DNA of 64,000 bases, from positions 8,618,001-8,682,000 of the forward strand of contig CAJFCV020000006.1 in NCBI GenBank assembly GCA_904066235.2, read 5' to 3'. The notes beneath the pieces are model-generated. The model searched no databases and was not told the origin of the DNA. It saw only the letters and a program-made list of their open reading frames with translations. A program made the translations under genes and the position numbers. Positions 24,159 to 35,414 of this stretch are shown piece after piece. Numbering within the stretch: position 1 is the first letter of the stretch; every line of letters begins with the position of its first letter. The stretch comes from Bursaphelenchus xylophilus. Taxonomy: Eukaryota > Nematoda > Chromadorea > Rhabditida > Aphelenchoididae.

Positions 24159-25437
24159 ATGGCCATGATCGGCCATTTCAGCGGCCCGTCTGAGAATAAT
24201 CCCTACGCATGGGATGATGACTTTTCTTATGTTCAATATAGTGTGACCGCCGCGACGTATCAAGACATTTTGTTCTACAGCAAAATCTTTCACAATGTTT
24301 GCTTTGCAATTGGAACATTTCTTTCATTGCTATTATTGTATTTGATATTCAAAAAGAACGGGAAAATGCTGCAGAACTATCGAACGATGCTGATTTTCAA
24401 CTGCTTCGTGGATATGCAGATCTGTTTGGCGGTTTACTTGGGCCAATATGTAGGTAGTCTTACTGGTAACAACTAATGCAATTTTTTTGCTATAATTTAC
24501 AACTTACTTTCAGTCCACAAAAGCGATAGATAACTTGTTTATGTCATCGTTTGATGGAATTGGACAGCATCTTGGTTTTACCGGCCAGTGTGCGTTGATG
24601 TCATTTTTTACATTGAGCATCAACGTGGTCATTACAAGTTTGCCGGCCAATTACTATTATCGATACATCTGCATCAAACGGTAAGTTGTAAAATTCAGGG
24701 CTTTTCAAAGTTTCATCTATATGCAATTCTCTTGAAATAAGTTTTTACTTTAGTGGAAGACCTTTGTCCTTCTGCGGGGTACTTCTTCTCTACTCCATTG
24801 TTTATGCGGTCACTCTACCCACAATGATATGGACACTCTTCTCCTTCCATTATGATGGCCTCTCTCGGCCTGGATTTAACTATGGATCCCTTTGGTTTAA
24901 TGTGAAGCCCTTACCGACAATTCTGATCCTCAACTTTGTACGTGAAATTGATCAAATTGTAATGCTTCAATTACCACGTATATTTTAGCATTTGCCTCAC
25001 ACCAAATTCTTTATGATTTACGTCTTTATTTGCTACGGAATCGCCTACTCTTTATCCATATCATTTGCTGTGAAAACATGGAGAATCCTCGGCACAGATA
25101 AAGCCAAATACAGTCAACGAACACTGCAGATGCAAACTCAACTTTCTGTGGCGATGCTGGTACAGGTAAATCATAAATCAGAATGCAAAATACGACGCTA
25201 ATCTTTTAGGCAATCCTTCCCGTATTCATCTCGCTGGGACCTTCGGTCCTGATGATAATTGAGATCGCGTTTGGGTTCAACTGGGACATTGTAACCACGA
25301 TTGCATTCAATGCCTTTGCATTAATACCGGTGCTAAATTCACTTTGCACAATCCTGGTGATACGGCCGTTCCGCGAAGCCGTAATGAGGCCATTTTTGAA
25401 GACAAAGCCGGCCGTTTCAAGGAGCAGTGTCACATAA
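24159..25437 (+). CDS. 7TM chemoreceptor, Str superfamily (Srd-like), paralogue A
   Basis: Five exons (24159-24449, 24514-24680, 24754-24937, 24989-25165, 25210-25437) give 348 residues. Seven hydrophobic helices follow a short extracellular N-terminus with NPYAWDDDFSYVQYS and no signal peptide. Recognisable landmarks: IFKKNGKMLQNYRTMLIFNC around loop 1 and helix 2; PANYYYRY at the end of helix 3 in the place of the DRY-like motif; SRPGFNYGSLW in extracellular loop 2; and IPVLNSLCTILVIRPFREAV at helix 7. This arrangement is typical of nematode Str-superfamily receptors (srd, str, srh, sri groups), which are thought to detect chemicals in sensory neuron cilia through G proteins. I place it nearest Srd by the helix 1-2 wording. 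AATAAA at 25503-25508. It is the first of four tandem copies with equal internal exon lengths (167, 184, 177 nt). Confidence 0.85.
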
Positions 25438-26243
25438 TTGTTCCTTGGTGGAAAATAAGATATGAAATTCTGCAATCGCTTTGTGTGGCCGACTGAGATT
25501 GTAATAAAATTTTACTATTTTAAAAATGAACGTTCTGGCATACAATACACTTTGGGTTGGTGTAACTCTGTTTTCCTTCGGGATTATATGACCAATTTGG
25601 ACATGTTTTGAGAAGCATTAGGTCGTCACAAATGAAAATTTAATATTATTTAATACTCTTGAGGACGAGAGACTGGAAGGTCCTTTCAAGAATTTTCATG
25701 CGTGACGAGAGTGTGAATCTTCCGTATTTCTATTTCACATCTGTCTGACGTGACACATGAGCTCTTTATGGGATGTGGACCCAGCCAGAAGAACGGGACG
25801 GTTCAATCGTCACCTTTCTCTTTTCTAACCGGATTTTACGAATCACCGATGTCATAGAATATTGCACTTATAATAACTTGGCGTATAAAATGCATGCGCC
25901 ACATGCGCATTAGTAATTCCATTCCAATTTTTTTCTCTTTTTATGGTTTAATTCCTTCTTGAATAGTCTTCTTTATCTTCTTCTCACGACTGCTAACTGG
26001 TGTCACTTTCCGCCCAAGGCAATTTTCAAAAATCACGACGAAAAATGTCGGGTCTCTAAATTTTCCGTAATTATTTTTCCTTTGAAATTTCGTATGTATG
26101 TAAAATCCAAACATCGCTTCTTTGTTTTATCCGTAAACTTCCAAGCTTGGAACCGACAACATGTTGATGTGTAAATAGCTATGCACTTATTGTAGATCTA
26201 TTTCCCTTTCGTAAAGTACTCGTCCTTGACCAAATTTCAGTTA
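25438..26243. other. Intergenic region between chemoreceptors A and B
   Basis: 3' UTR of copy A to about 25510, then about 700 bp with no recognisable gene. A short frame at 25959-26174 has no support. A CAAATTTCAG ends at 26240, three bases before the ATG of copy B, and is a candidate spliced-leader acceptor. Confidence 0.45.
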
Positions 26244-27556
26244 ATGGAATCAAGACCAGGCCCAACGGAAAGTAACCCTTATGCTTGGGACGACGACTTC
26301 TCTGACATCCACTATTCAATTTCTGCAGACGAATACGCATACCTATTGCTGTACAATAAGATTTTCCACAGTGTAACCTTTGCATTGGGGGCACTTTTGT
26401 CACTGATGATGTTATACTTGATTGTTAAGAAATCAGGAAGAATGCTCCAGAACTATCGGGTAATGCTGATCTTCAACTGCCTTGTTGATATGCAGATCTG
26501 CCTGACGCTGTTTGTTGGACAGAGTGTAGGTTAACAAAACGTAAGGGATGAATGTTAATTTAGTCCACAAAAACTGTGGATGGTATGTTGCTGGTGTCCT
26601 ACGAAGGCATTGGAGGGAGCTTCAGTTTCACTGGTCAATGCATGTTGGGCGGAATGTTTGCGGCGTGTGTTAGCGTGGCAATAATTAGTTTGCCAGCCAA
26701 CTATTACTATCGCTACGATTGTATAAAACGGCAAGTTTTATAGTTAATATTGGCGGGGCTTGGAGTTCTGAAAATGTGAGAGGTATTATTGAACCTATAT
26801 TGACAATAACAATCACAAGGCGCACAAAAATGTTTTTGAAGGCCTCTTTGTATGTTAAAATTTCAGAGGTCATCCTCTCGACTTCAACGGACTCATTCTC
26901 CTCTACTCCGGCGTCTACCTAGCCACACTTCCACCAACCTTTGGAGTCTTCTATACCTTCAATCATGATGGGGCTTCTCGCCCTGGCTTCAATTATGGAA
27001 CGCTGTGGTTCGACGTCAAGCCCCTTCCAACACTACTCATTTTGGATTTTGTAAGAAGGATGATTAAAATTTTATTCAAAAAATTCCAGAATTTGAAGAG
27101 GACCAAGTTGTTTATTGTCTACGTGTTCATTTGTTTCTGCATTTCCTACGGATTGGCTATACTGTTTGCCATGAAAACTCTAAAGATACTCCACGATGGG
27201 ATGACAAAGTATAGTCAACGGACAATCCAGCTGCAGCGACAACTCTCCTTGGCCATGCTGGCGCAGGTATTTGAGTCTAGAAGATTCTAATTTTATATTT
27301 TCAGTCAGTTCTACCGATCTTCGTCTCCATAGGCCCAGTTACTGTTCTTATAATTCAAATTGTCTGTGGATTGAACAGTGATGTCGTAACAACGATTGCT
27401 TTCAATGCCTTTGCCATGATACCGGTTCTAAATTCACTTTGCACAATTATTGCAATCCGACCGTTCCGCGATGCCATCCTGCGACCAATTTTCAAGAAAT
27501 CAATCAATTCTGTGTCCGAAACACAGCAAGCGAAAACAAATAACATGTCGGGATAA
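26244..27556 (+). CDS. 7TM chemoreceptor, Str superfamily (Srd-like), paralogue B
   Basis: Exons 26244-26525, 26564-26730, 26867-27050, 27090-27266 and 27305-27556 give 353 residues. The start is ATG at 26244, four bases after a CAAATTTCAG; the open frame continues upstream but only through that acceptor. It shares the landmarks of copy A: SNPYAWDDDFSDIHYS at the N-terminus, GRMLQNYRVMLIFNC, PANYYYRY, SRPGFNYGTLWFDVKP and IPVLNSLCTIIAIRPFRDAI. Copies A and B form the WDDDF pair, closer to each other than to C and D. One oddity is the second intron: its donor reads AAACG|GCAAGT, a GC-AG intron, where copy A has AAACG|GTAAGT. All downstream phases match, so the gene looks intact. AATAAA at 27585-27590. 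Confidence 0.85.
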
Positions 27557-28031
27557 GCACGTGGGTCATGGATTCCAGAGACGCAATAAAATAGTATCAA
27601 TTCTTTTGTCGTATTCCCAAGAAACTTTTATGAAATTGAAGTCCAAATACTAACGCTAGAGTACCACTGTTCTCCTTCAATAACATAGCACTTTTTGATT
27701 TGTTCTTGTATTGTATACTGCAAAGTTAAAGCCCCTTATTTCTTTGATACACACCGTACATCAAAATTTTCATGTATGCATTGTAAGCTCAAGGGAGTAA
27801 CAATTACTGATTAAATTATCAAAACTTGTAATTTCTTGCATTTTTTTGAGAATTGCTAGTTAATTTAAACTTAATTAGAATCTTAAATCCAATAACACAC
27901 TTTGCCGGTGAAAATGGCCGTGCAAAAAAATAAAATGAAACATGAAAATGTTTAGACAGAAACATAATTTATTCCAAGGTTGTAGAAACAATTTGCTGAG
28001 CATTTACCACGCTTTCATGCAAGGTTAAACA
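27557..28031. other. Intergenic region between chemoreceptors B and C
   Basis: 3' UTR of copy B, then AT-rich sequence with no recognisable gene or structured element. Confidence 0.45.
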
Positions 28032-29315
28032 ATGTTTTTTGGACTAATAGAATCGATCGATTCAAGGAACCCTTATGCCTGGGATGCTGATTTTTCTTAT
28101 ATTCAATTTTCGTTATCCGCCGAAGAATATTCAAATATTCTTTTTGGCAGTTACATATTCCATGTGATAATATTTGTTATGGGAATGCTATTATCTTTAC
28201 TTTTGAGCTACTTAATTTTCAAAAAGACAGGAAAAATGCTCAAAAACTACCGAGTAATGTTGATGTATAACTGCTTCGCGGACGTGCAGCTCTGTCTTTT
28301 TGCTTATGCCGTTCAGTATGTAAGTCCAAGGTCCTAAAGTGCTGTTACAAAATAACGTTTGATTCGTTTAGTCGATTAAAATTGTGGACAATTTGATACT
28401 TGCCTCGTTGGAAGGGCCTGGACGCTACTTTAATTTTGATGGCCAATGCATTGTCAACTCGTTGTTTGCGCTCAGCTTGAGTGTGGTCATAACGAGTCTG
28501 CCAGCTAATTATTACTATCGATACAGCTGTCTAAAACAGTAATTTTAAACTTAAGAAAAGTTTCAACTTGACCGTTATTTATCCCAAAATGCTACAAAAC
28601 AATTTCAGCAACCGTCCTCTCACCGGAAAACGGCTGTTTCTTTTGTATTTTGGCGCTTACATCGCTGCATTGCCTGTTACTATAGGGGCTACTATTTCTT
28701 TCCATGAAGATGGAAAATCAAGGCCTGGTTTCAACTACGCAATGTTATGGTACGATGTGAAACCAATCCCAACATTAATGATAATCGATTATGTAGGCAA
28801 CTGTATTCTTCTTTTGCCATTTTCTCTTTTATTTAGCGCCAGCCGATCACAAAATTTTACATAACCTACACATTTTTGACTTATGGAATTTCTTATGGTA
28901 TAGCGATCTTTTTCGCTGTAAAAACTGTAACAATTATTGACAAAGAACAAGAGAATTACAGCAGCAAGACGTTGCAACTTCACAAACAACTCTCCAGAGC
29001 CATGTTTTTTCAGGTAAAAATAAATTTTCGGCAAAACTTCAAATATATTACCTTCAGGCAGCTCTTCCTATGTTTGTCTCTGTTGGACCGTCCACAATTA
29101 TTATTATTCAAATGGTTTTTGAGATAAATTGGGATGTCCTTACATCGGTCATGTTCAATTTATATTCTTCAATCCCGGTGTTAAATTCCATCTGCACAAT
29201 GATTGTGATTCGTCCGTTCCGAGAGGAGATTATGCAGAAAATATTGGGGAGAACCTATACTCAATCAGTCCGAACTTCGTCTGACCCGCAGGGAACTGGA
29301 AATGAAACCCAATAA
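28032..29315 (+). CDS. 7TM chemoreceptor, Str superfamily (Srd-like), paralogue C
   Basis: Exons 28032-28319, 28372-28538, 28609-28792, 28837-29013 and 29058-29315 give 357 residues. N-terminal landmark RNPYAWDADFSYIQFS, then GKMLKNYRVMLMYNC, PANYYYRYSC, SRPGFNYAMLWYDVKP and IPVLNSICTMIVIRPFREEI. WDADF, LKNYR and the loop wording HNRPLTG group this copy with D rather than with A and B. The third exon joins as CA|C (His) where A and B have Arg. The cytoplasmic tail is longest here (to SSDPQGTGNETQ). The sequence around the stop, CAATAAAG, contains an AATAAA at 29311-29316 that overlaps the TAA; whether it is used as polyA signal is unknown. Role as for the other copies: a predicted sensory-neuron receptor with unknown ligand. 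Confidence 0.85.
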
Positions 29316-30178
29316 AGATCGTCTATGTTATATTATACATGGTAATTATGATGACAAAAAAAATTTTTTATGCATCAGTCGGCAGACACCAGGAAAATCT
29401 CAGACTTCTAAATTTTTTAATTAAAGGAAGCAGCAGAGAATTGCTCCGAGACGAGCAAGTCGGGGACACGGAGTCCAACAAAATTGTTTTCTTGGGCTGT
29501 AGTCCTCCTTGCCCTTGAATCAAACTTTCACACTTTGAATTATCAGACCATTCTTGATTGCATATTTATAGAGTTGTGAATATTAGGTTGAGAGAATACG
29601 TAATTTTGAAAAAATTAAAATCAAAAGTGTGCGTTATGTTCGATGTTATTATACATAGTTCCAAAAGAAAAGCAGAGGAGTAAACACGTACACTCGATCT
29701 TTGGCACGGCATGTGTAGCCGAAAAAAATGTTATTGGATTAACAGGCTAACTAAATTTGAGGTAGCAAATATTCGCGAGGACTGTAACCAATTACTGAGT
29801 AGAATTCCTGTTATTTGTCTTTTTTTACCTGCAGCCAACGCAATTACCGCTCTGTAAATATAATACATGCGATTGTGAATATATATGACGAATGAGTCAT
29901 TCCTCACAACTAAGCGACTTATTTTGCATAAAATATCAATCACGACCGGTGAAAGACTGTTTCCTTGTGTAGGCGGCAATTCCGATAATTCGTCTATGAA
30001 AGGAATGGACTGCTTTTAACCAGGTATTTGTAGCAATTACTTAACGCCTTTGTGTTTCTATTGTTGCAATTACCGTGTATTACCCAGAATTCATACTTTG
30101 GTTCTGTAGGCTTATGTCTGATGTGAGAGGTATTTTTATGCCACATTGTCCAAAAAAGGACACTGAACTACGTCAAGG
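29316..30178. other. Intergenic region between chemoreceptors C and D
   Basis: About 860 bp with no recognisable gene. The minus-strand frame at 29731-29979 has no domain or splice context. Presumably contains the promoter of copy D. Confidence 0.4.
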
Positions 30179-31445
30179 ATGAACTACGGCCCTTCTCCAA
30201 ACTCTCCTTTCTCTTGGGATGCGGATTTCTCCAATATTCTATTTACCACAACCGCTGAAACCTATCAGCACATTCTTGACTGCAGCTGCATTTTTCATGT
30301 GACAACTTTTGCCCTTGGAATACTGCTTTCGGTCCTTTTATTCTACTTGATCTTAAAAAAGACGGGGAAAATGCTCAAAAACTATCGGATGATGCTGATT
30401 TATAACTGCTTTGTGGACACACAGTTCTGTCTTTCGGCATATGCTTGTCAGTTTGTAAGTACATATATCACTGCCCTTCAAAGAAAACTTGATTTTAGTC
30501 CATAAAAACGATTGACAACTTGATTATCGCCTCATTGGAAGGGCCTGGAAAGTATTTGAACTTTGATTGGCAAGTCGTTGTGAATGCGTCATTTGCATTC
30601 AGTTTGAGTGTGGTTGTAACCAGTCTCCCTGCCAATTATTATTACCGATATAGCTGTATCAAACAGTAAGCACAAGACTGAACTTTTCTTTCTTTGAAAA
30701 CAGTAACTTTATTTTCTGTTTTAGCAATCGACCTCTTACCGGCAGTCGATTATTTCTTTTGTATTCTGGCGCTTATATTGCAGCAATGCCGGTGACATTC
30801 GGCTCAGGGATTTCGTTTCACGAGGATGGAAAATCAAGGCCTGGATTTAACTTTGGAATGCTTTGGTATGAAGTCAAACCCGTACCGTCGCTCATGATCA
30901 TAGATTTTGTAAGACTTGAGGAGTTTTGAAGCGCTGAAACGTTAGATAGAAAAACCTTATGCATTTATAAACATGTATATATAGAAGTTCTTTTCCAGCG
31001 GCGACCGATCACCAAATCGTTCATCATCTACACCTTCCTTTGCTTTGGCCTTTCGTATTTTTTATCCGTCTTCTTTGCAATAAAAACGATGACAATTATC
31101 CGCAGCCAGCAGAGTCGTTACAGCAGCAAGGCCGTTCAGTTGCAAAAACAGCTTTCAACCGCTATGTTCTTGCAGGTACCCGGAATATTTCAAACGAAAT
31201 GTAATTTTAAGGCAGCTCTTCCAATGTTTATATCCGTGGGTCCCTCTACCGTCACTATCATTCAAATGGTATTTGACCTGGATTGGGACATCCTGACACT
31301 CGTGATGTTCAACTTATACGCTCTGATCCCGGTGCTGAATTCGTTGAGTACGATCATGGTGATTAGGCCGTTCAGAGAGGAGATCATAGGGAAGATTCTG
31401 AGGAAAAACACGACCTTTTCAATGACGGGTTCGAACACTATGTAA
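30179..31445 (+). CDS. 7TM chemoreceptor, Str superfamily (Srd-like), paralogue D
   Basis: Exons 30179-30454, 30499-30665, 30725-30908, 30999-31175 and 31212-31445 give 345 residues. N-terminus NSPFSWDADFSNILFT, then GKMLKNYRMMLIYNC, PANYYYRYSC, SRPGFNFGMLWYEVKP and IPVLNSLSTIMVIRPFREEI; the conserved Cys of this last block is Ser here. The internal exons are again 167, 184 and 177 nt. The last intron uses a weaker acceptor, TTTTAAG. It pairs with copy C (NRPLTG at the start of exon 3, QQSRYSSK near LQKQLSTAMF). AATAAA at 31458-31463. It is the last complete copy in the cluster; I see no relic of a fifth. Confidence 0.85.
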
Positions 31446-32991
31446 AGTATATAAATTAATAAAGTAAAGTATTTACATATGCACATTTATCCTGAGAAAA
31501 TCGGAAAGCAATTACTAAATAAAGCAAAATGCTGAAAAATTTGTGATTAATGGTCGGCCAGCAGCTGCGATTCATGAGTTTCATATGACTCACAAAGTTT
31601 CTCAATAAAATTAACTAGCGTCTGGAAGCGATTGAAATTGGTAAAAAAAATCTCCCCAAATCCTGCAAACAAGAACCCCTTCAGTCCCAAATTTTCAGAG
31701 AATTTTGTAGAGCGACCTATTAAAAACGCCACAACTAGAAACCTTCTTCCGGGCTTGCGTCAAATTTTGGTTACACCTATTTTCCGCAAACTCAAAGGCC
31801 CTTCGTACATCAAAATGCAAAAAATTTTTTATAACAACTGACTTACAAAAATTTACATTTTATAAGCTGCAACGAGCGCATCTTGCACCAAACACGAGCA
31901 TCGCGGCGACAGCGAAAAATCTTTGATCTGTTTTCCTACGAACTGATATGGTTGTGATTCAGAGTGGTCTCTACCGACAACACTTGACCTTTTCCAACAA
32001 GAAAAATTATTTTTTACAAAAGCAGAGGTGTGACTTCTAGTTACAAATAATTTTTATACAGTCTACTAACTATCAAGTCAAAACAAAATCTCAAGTGTTT
32101 TCTGACCTGCTCTTTTTCAAAAACAATTTGTTTTTCCAAGCAAATGCCTGGAAGCCATTTTGTTTTCCTTCGGTTTTCTCCACAGTGTTTCAAAACAACA
32201 TAGAGAGGAGGAAGGAAAAACAACTCCCTTCCCCTCGCTGTTTACGTGATGTTATTCTCGTTCGTTTCGCAATCCAGCGCAGTTCCCTCGCGGGAGGATG
32301 CTTTGCATCGGTCTCACAAGGTATTGCAATGTTTTTTCTGCCGGGGAATTTGAATATATTTTGGGTATTGTGAGCAGAATTGGAATGGGACGAACGTCCG
32401 AAGGTATTTTTTTTTTGAAGGATATGCGTTGGGGCAAGTTGTTTGCTGGTTAACTTTTTTAAATCCGCTTTTTAAAATTTTTTATTCAATTTGATAGGCA
32501 ATATAAAACCTTGATTTCCTGTTTTAAAAGAGGCTTCCAGTGCAGCTTTCCCATTGCAATTTTAGCTAAAATTACAGACGATGACGAAACAGGCGGAAAA
32601 TTTTTTTAAAACACTTTAATTTTACATAGTTGCATTTTTCAGACCTGCAGAATTTGACTGCTAGAGTAACCCGGCAGAATTGAAACAGTTTTAAATATTC
32701 TCCTGTATGTTCATAGATTATTTTCCGGCTCATAATGCCCATTTAACGCTTAAAATTAGCATGTCCAATGACTTATTTTCTGGAGAAACTGAAAGGTGAT
32801 TTTAGTGCTCCACCGCCAAAACAAACCATATTTTTTTTACATTAGACGTCGCGTCCTTGTAACCCAAGTTTTCTTGGACATTTTATCTTTCTTTACCAAT
32901 GATTCGCCACGTACAGCTTTTATTATATTTCCAAGCTGTTATATTTTCGCGCATTCTATTTATCTATTTCGCTGGAAATTTTGAAATATCT
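31446..32991. other. Gene-poor region after the chemoreceptor cluster
   Basis: About 1.5 kb. Short open frames on both strands (31547-31732, 32041-32223, 32095-32373) show no domain or paired splice sites. Nothing supported. Confidence 0.4.
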
Positions 32992-33575
32992 ATGACCGCA
33001 ACAAGTCAAACATTTTTAAAGTTGTTCAGAGAATCTCAAACCCTTGTCCAGAACAAAATGTTGTCCGGAGAGCGACAGCAAAATATACGGGTAAATGATG
33101 ACATAGAAGAGGGTCCAGTCCCGGAAGGAACACGTCGTGTTCAAGAAGACAATACCGACTATGTTTATTTAGGGGGTGATCGAAGAATGAAGGTGAGCGA
33201 TTTTTTGAGGAATTAGACTTTCTGGCATTATAGAAATTTCCAGAAAAGATATCATTTAAATCGCAAACTTTGTATCAAAAGTTATTTCTGACAATGAGGT
33301 ATTTAAGAACCCATTTTGGGTTGTTTTCTGACACCTCTGCCAATTGTTTAGGACGCATATTTCTCTTTAAAAATTCAGATCTTATTTTATGTCTCTTTTA
33401 GCACAAAATCAAGGCCTCATTGCCTTTTTTCATCTATGCCACAGAGGGATTTTTGTTCTCCAATAATAACTGTTTTTTTCAGAAACGAGTTGCTTTTCAA
33501 ATAATCATCGCCGTCATCGCTGCTTTGATTATCATCGGTTTGGCCACAGCCTTCTTTACGACAATCCATTGGTGA
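32992..33575 (+). CDS. Small tail-anchored membrane protein, copy 1
   Basis: Exons 32992-33192 and 33483-33575 give 97 residues. The first exon encodes a soluble, charged N-terminus (NDDIEEGPVPEGTRRVQEDN, then YVYLGGDRRMK). The second encodes exactly 30 residues: KRVAFQ, a single hydrophobic helix of about 20 residues (IIIAVIAALIIIGLATAFF) and TTIHW at the end. With no signal peptide and one helix at the extreme C-terminus, a tail-anchored topology is likely. The start at 32992 is chosen because the frame upstream is hydrophobic and lies before possible acceptors; an earlier start at 32899 cannot be excluded. AATAAA at 33678-33683. A paralogue lies at 34732-34993 with the same last exon. I do not recognise the family. 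Confidence 0.6.
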
Positions 33576-34731
33576 TGGATCACATTCTAATTCGCATAAC
33601 GTCCACATTTCATGTACATAAGTCTTAATATTAACACTTGTTCAATGCTTGGTCATAATAAGAATATAAAAATCCGAAATAAACGTTTGTGCAATTAATT
33701 CGTTCTGTTTTGTCTTCTGCACCGTGCAACTCAAAACATTCGCTGTAAATGATTATTCAGAGGGTTGTGGATCAGAAAAGAAGACTAATTGTGTAGAAAA
33801 AGGGTTAAAAGAAAACATAATCAAAATTTCAAATTCAGGTTTTCAACGCACAGTGCAGAAAACTCAAGTTTCTCTGTTGCACTGTGCAACCGAACAAGCG
33901 GTCAATAAGTCATCATAGGGAAAGCAACCGACAAAAAATAATGTTTATATATTGGAAATAAGCATTTTACCTTCAAACTAAAAAATTGGCACAAGAAAAA
34001 TTGGCCTACAGAGCGCAAGATAATTTTATATTCTGCACGGTGCAAACTACAATGTTTTAGTGCCCATTACAACTATTTAGCGCTATCGCATGGCACGTTC
34101 TCACAAAAACAAATTTTTACTATGGCCGACATTTCACTCGTTTTCCGTGAGAAGGTCCCCCCTTTAATGTTTCGAATTGGAATGGTTTTTGAACCAAAGA
34201 ATACAATTTTCTCCTTTGAATTCGAATTTTTGAGGGATGCGTCCGCTTTTGTGGAGATAGCTGTCAAGTTTTCCATAAATTATGACTCGATGGGGTTGAT
34301 ATTCCTGTTGGAATTGGAATTCTTTATTCAAATTATTGTTTTCGGGGCTTTATTTGGGTTCTGGGGGGAATATTTGAAGGCGACAAAAAGGATGACTATA
34401 ATAAAATTGTAGAACACTGGCTCGTATTTTACAAGAATCCCTGGGAAAGGTTAATATTTTTTCAATAAAAATTTGATTTTTTTAGGAAAATGGACTTTCA
34501 AAGTTGCTGGATGATATTCGAAACATACGATTTGAAATTTTTATTGATGTCGTATGAGCTTTCACTTTAAAAAAACTTAAATTTTGGTTCAAATACCAAC
34601 CCTATATTATGAGATTTTTTGTTTTTCCGCTAAACTTTTTATTTTTTTCGTTTATTTTTCTCCACAAAGCCCCAAAAAACTTACTAAAATCGTATTTTAG
34701 CTGATATAAAAACCATATTCAAGGTTTGAGA
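33576..34731. other. Intergenic region with four GCACNGTGC palindromes
   Basis: Between the two tail-anchored genes. Exact GCACNGTGC palindromes are at 33719, 33848, 33879 and 34035 (start positions). An open frame at 34122-34412 has no recognisable domain and I do not call it. An ATTCAAG ends at 34723, just before the ATG of the next gene, and may be a spliced-leader acceptor. Confidence 0.5.
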
Positions 34732-34993
34732 ATGTTTTCCGAGCCAGAGCCAGGTCAGTCCAAGCGAGCTGAGACGGATTCTCAGCCGAATCAAGTGAAT
34801 AATCAAGCAGATTCGGCCAATTTCTTCAATTTCTGGGGATTTCTTCGGATCGAGGTGATTTTAAATCCATTTTTTATTCAAATTTCTATATTTTTTTTAG
34901 AAACGAGTCGCCTATCAACTAATTTTGGCTGTAATCGCAACTTTAATTGTCATCGCTTTGGCCACCGCCTTTTTCTCCACGTTTCACTGGTAA
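34732..34993 (+). CDS. Small tail-anchored membrane protein, copy 2
   Basis: Exons 34732-34854 and 34901-34993 give 71 residues. The N-terminal exon (MFSEPEPGQSKRAETDSQPN...) is acidic and Gln/Asn-rich and shows no clear similarity to that of copy 1. The last exon is again 30 codons: KRVAYQ, one helix (LILAVIATLIVIALATAFF) and STFHW. It matches the last exon of copy 1 at 22 of 30 positions, with the same phase-0 junction before KRVA. So the anchor exon is conserved while the cytosolic part is not. ATG at 34732 follows an ATTCAAG acceptor candidate by eight bases. AATAAA at 35044-35049. Unknown function. Confidence 0.6.
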
Positions 34994-35414
34994 AATACGA
35001 TTGTTTTCATACGAATAATTAACCTTTCTGTACATAAATCGCTAATAAAACCAATAAAACCCCGAAAAAGTTGTTAATTCGCAATAAATTCGGGAAATAA
35101 GGAAGAAATTGAAAAGAAAACTAGGGAAATTAACAACTTTCCGGCTAATTAGCCACTCCTTGGTGCGGTTGTTTACCTGTGCGACCGAAAGCTGGGTGGG
35201 ATAATCCGAAATCGGGAGTAAATTGACCCTAACCCTGTTTCGGAGGAGAATTTGGGGAAAAATTAGGGAAAATTAGTCGAAAATTGTCGAAAAAAGTGTT
35301 TTGAGAAGAAATAAGTAGGTAATTTGCGCTGATTTCACTTTCTGATTTTTAAAATTTTTTATTCTCATCGATTTTTAGCGACATTTTAACGTTTCAATCA
35401 ATTTTTCTAATTTC
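34994..35414. other. 3' flank of the tail-anchored gene copy 2
   Basis: Holds the AATAAA at 35044-35049 and then unique sequence grading into the palindrome island. No gene seen. Confidence 0.4.
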
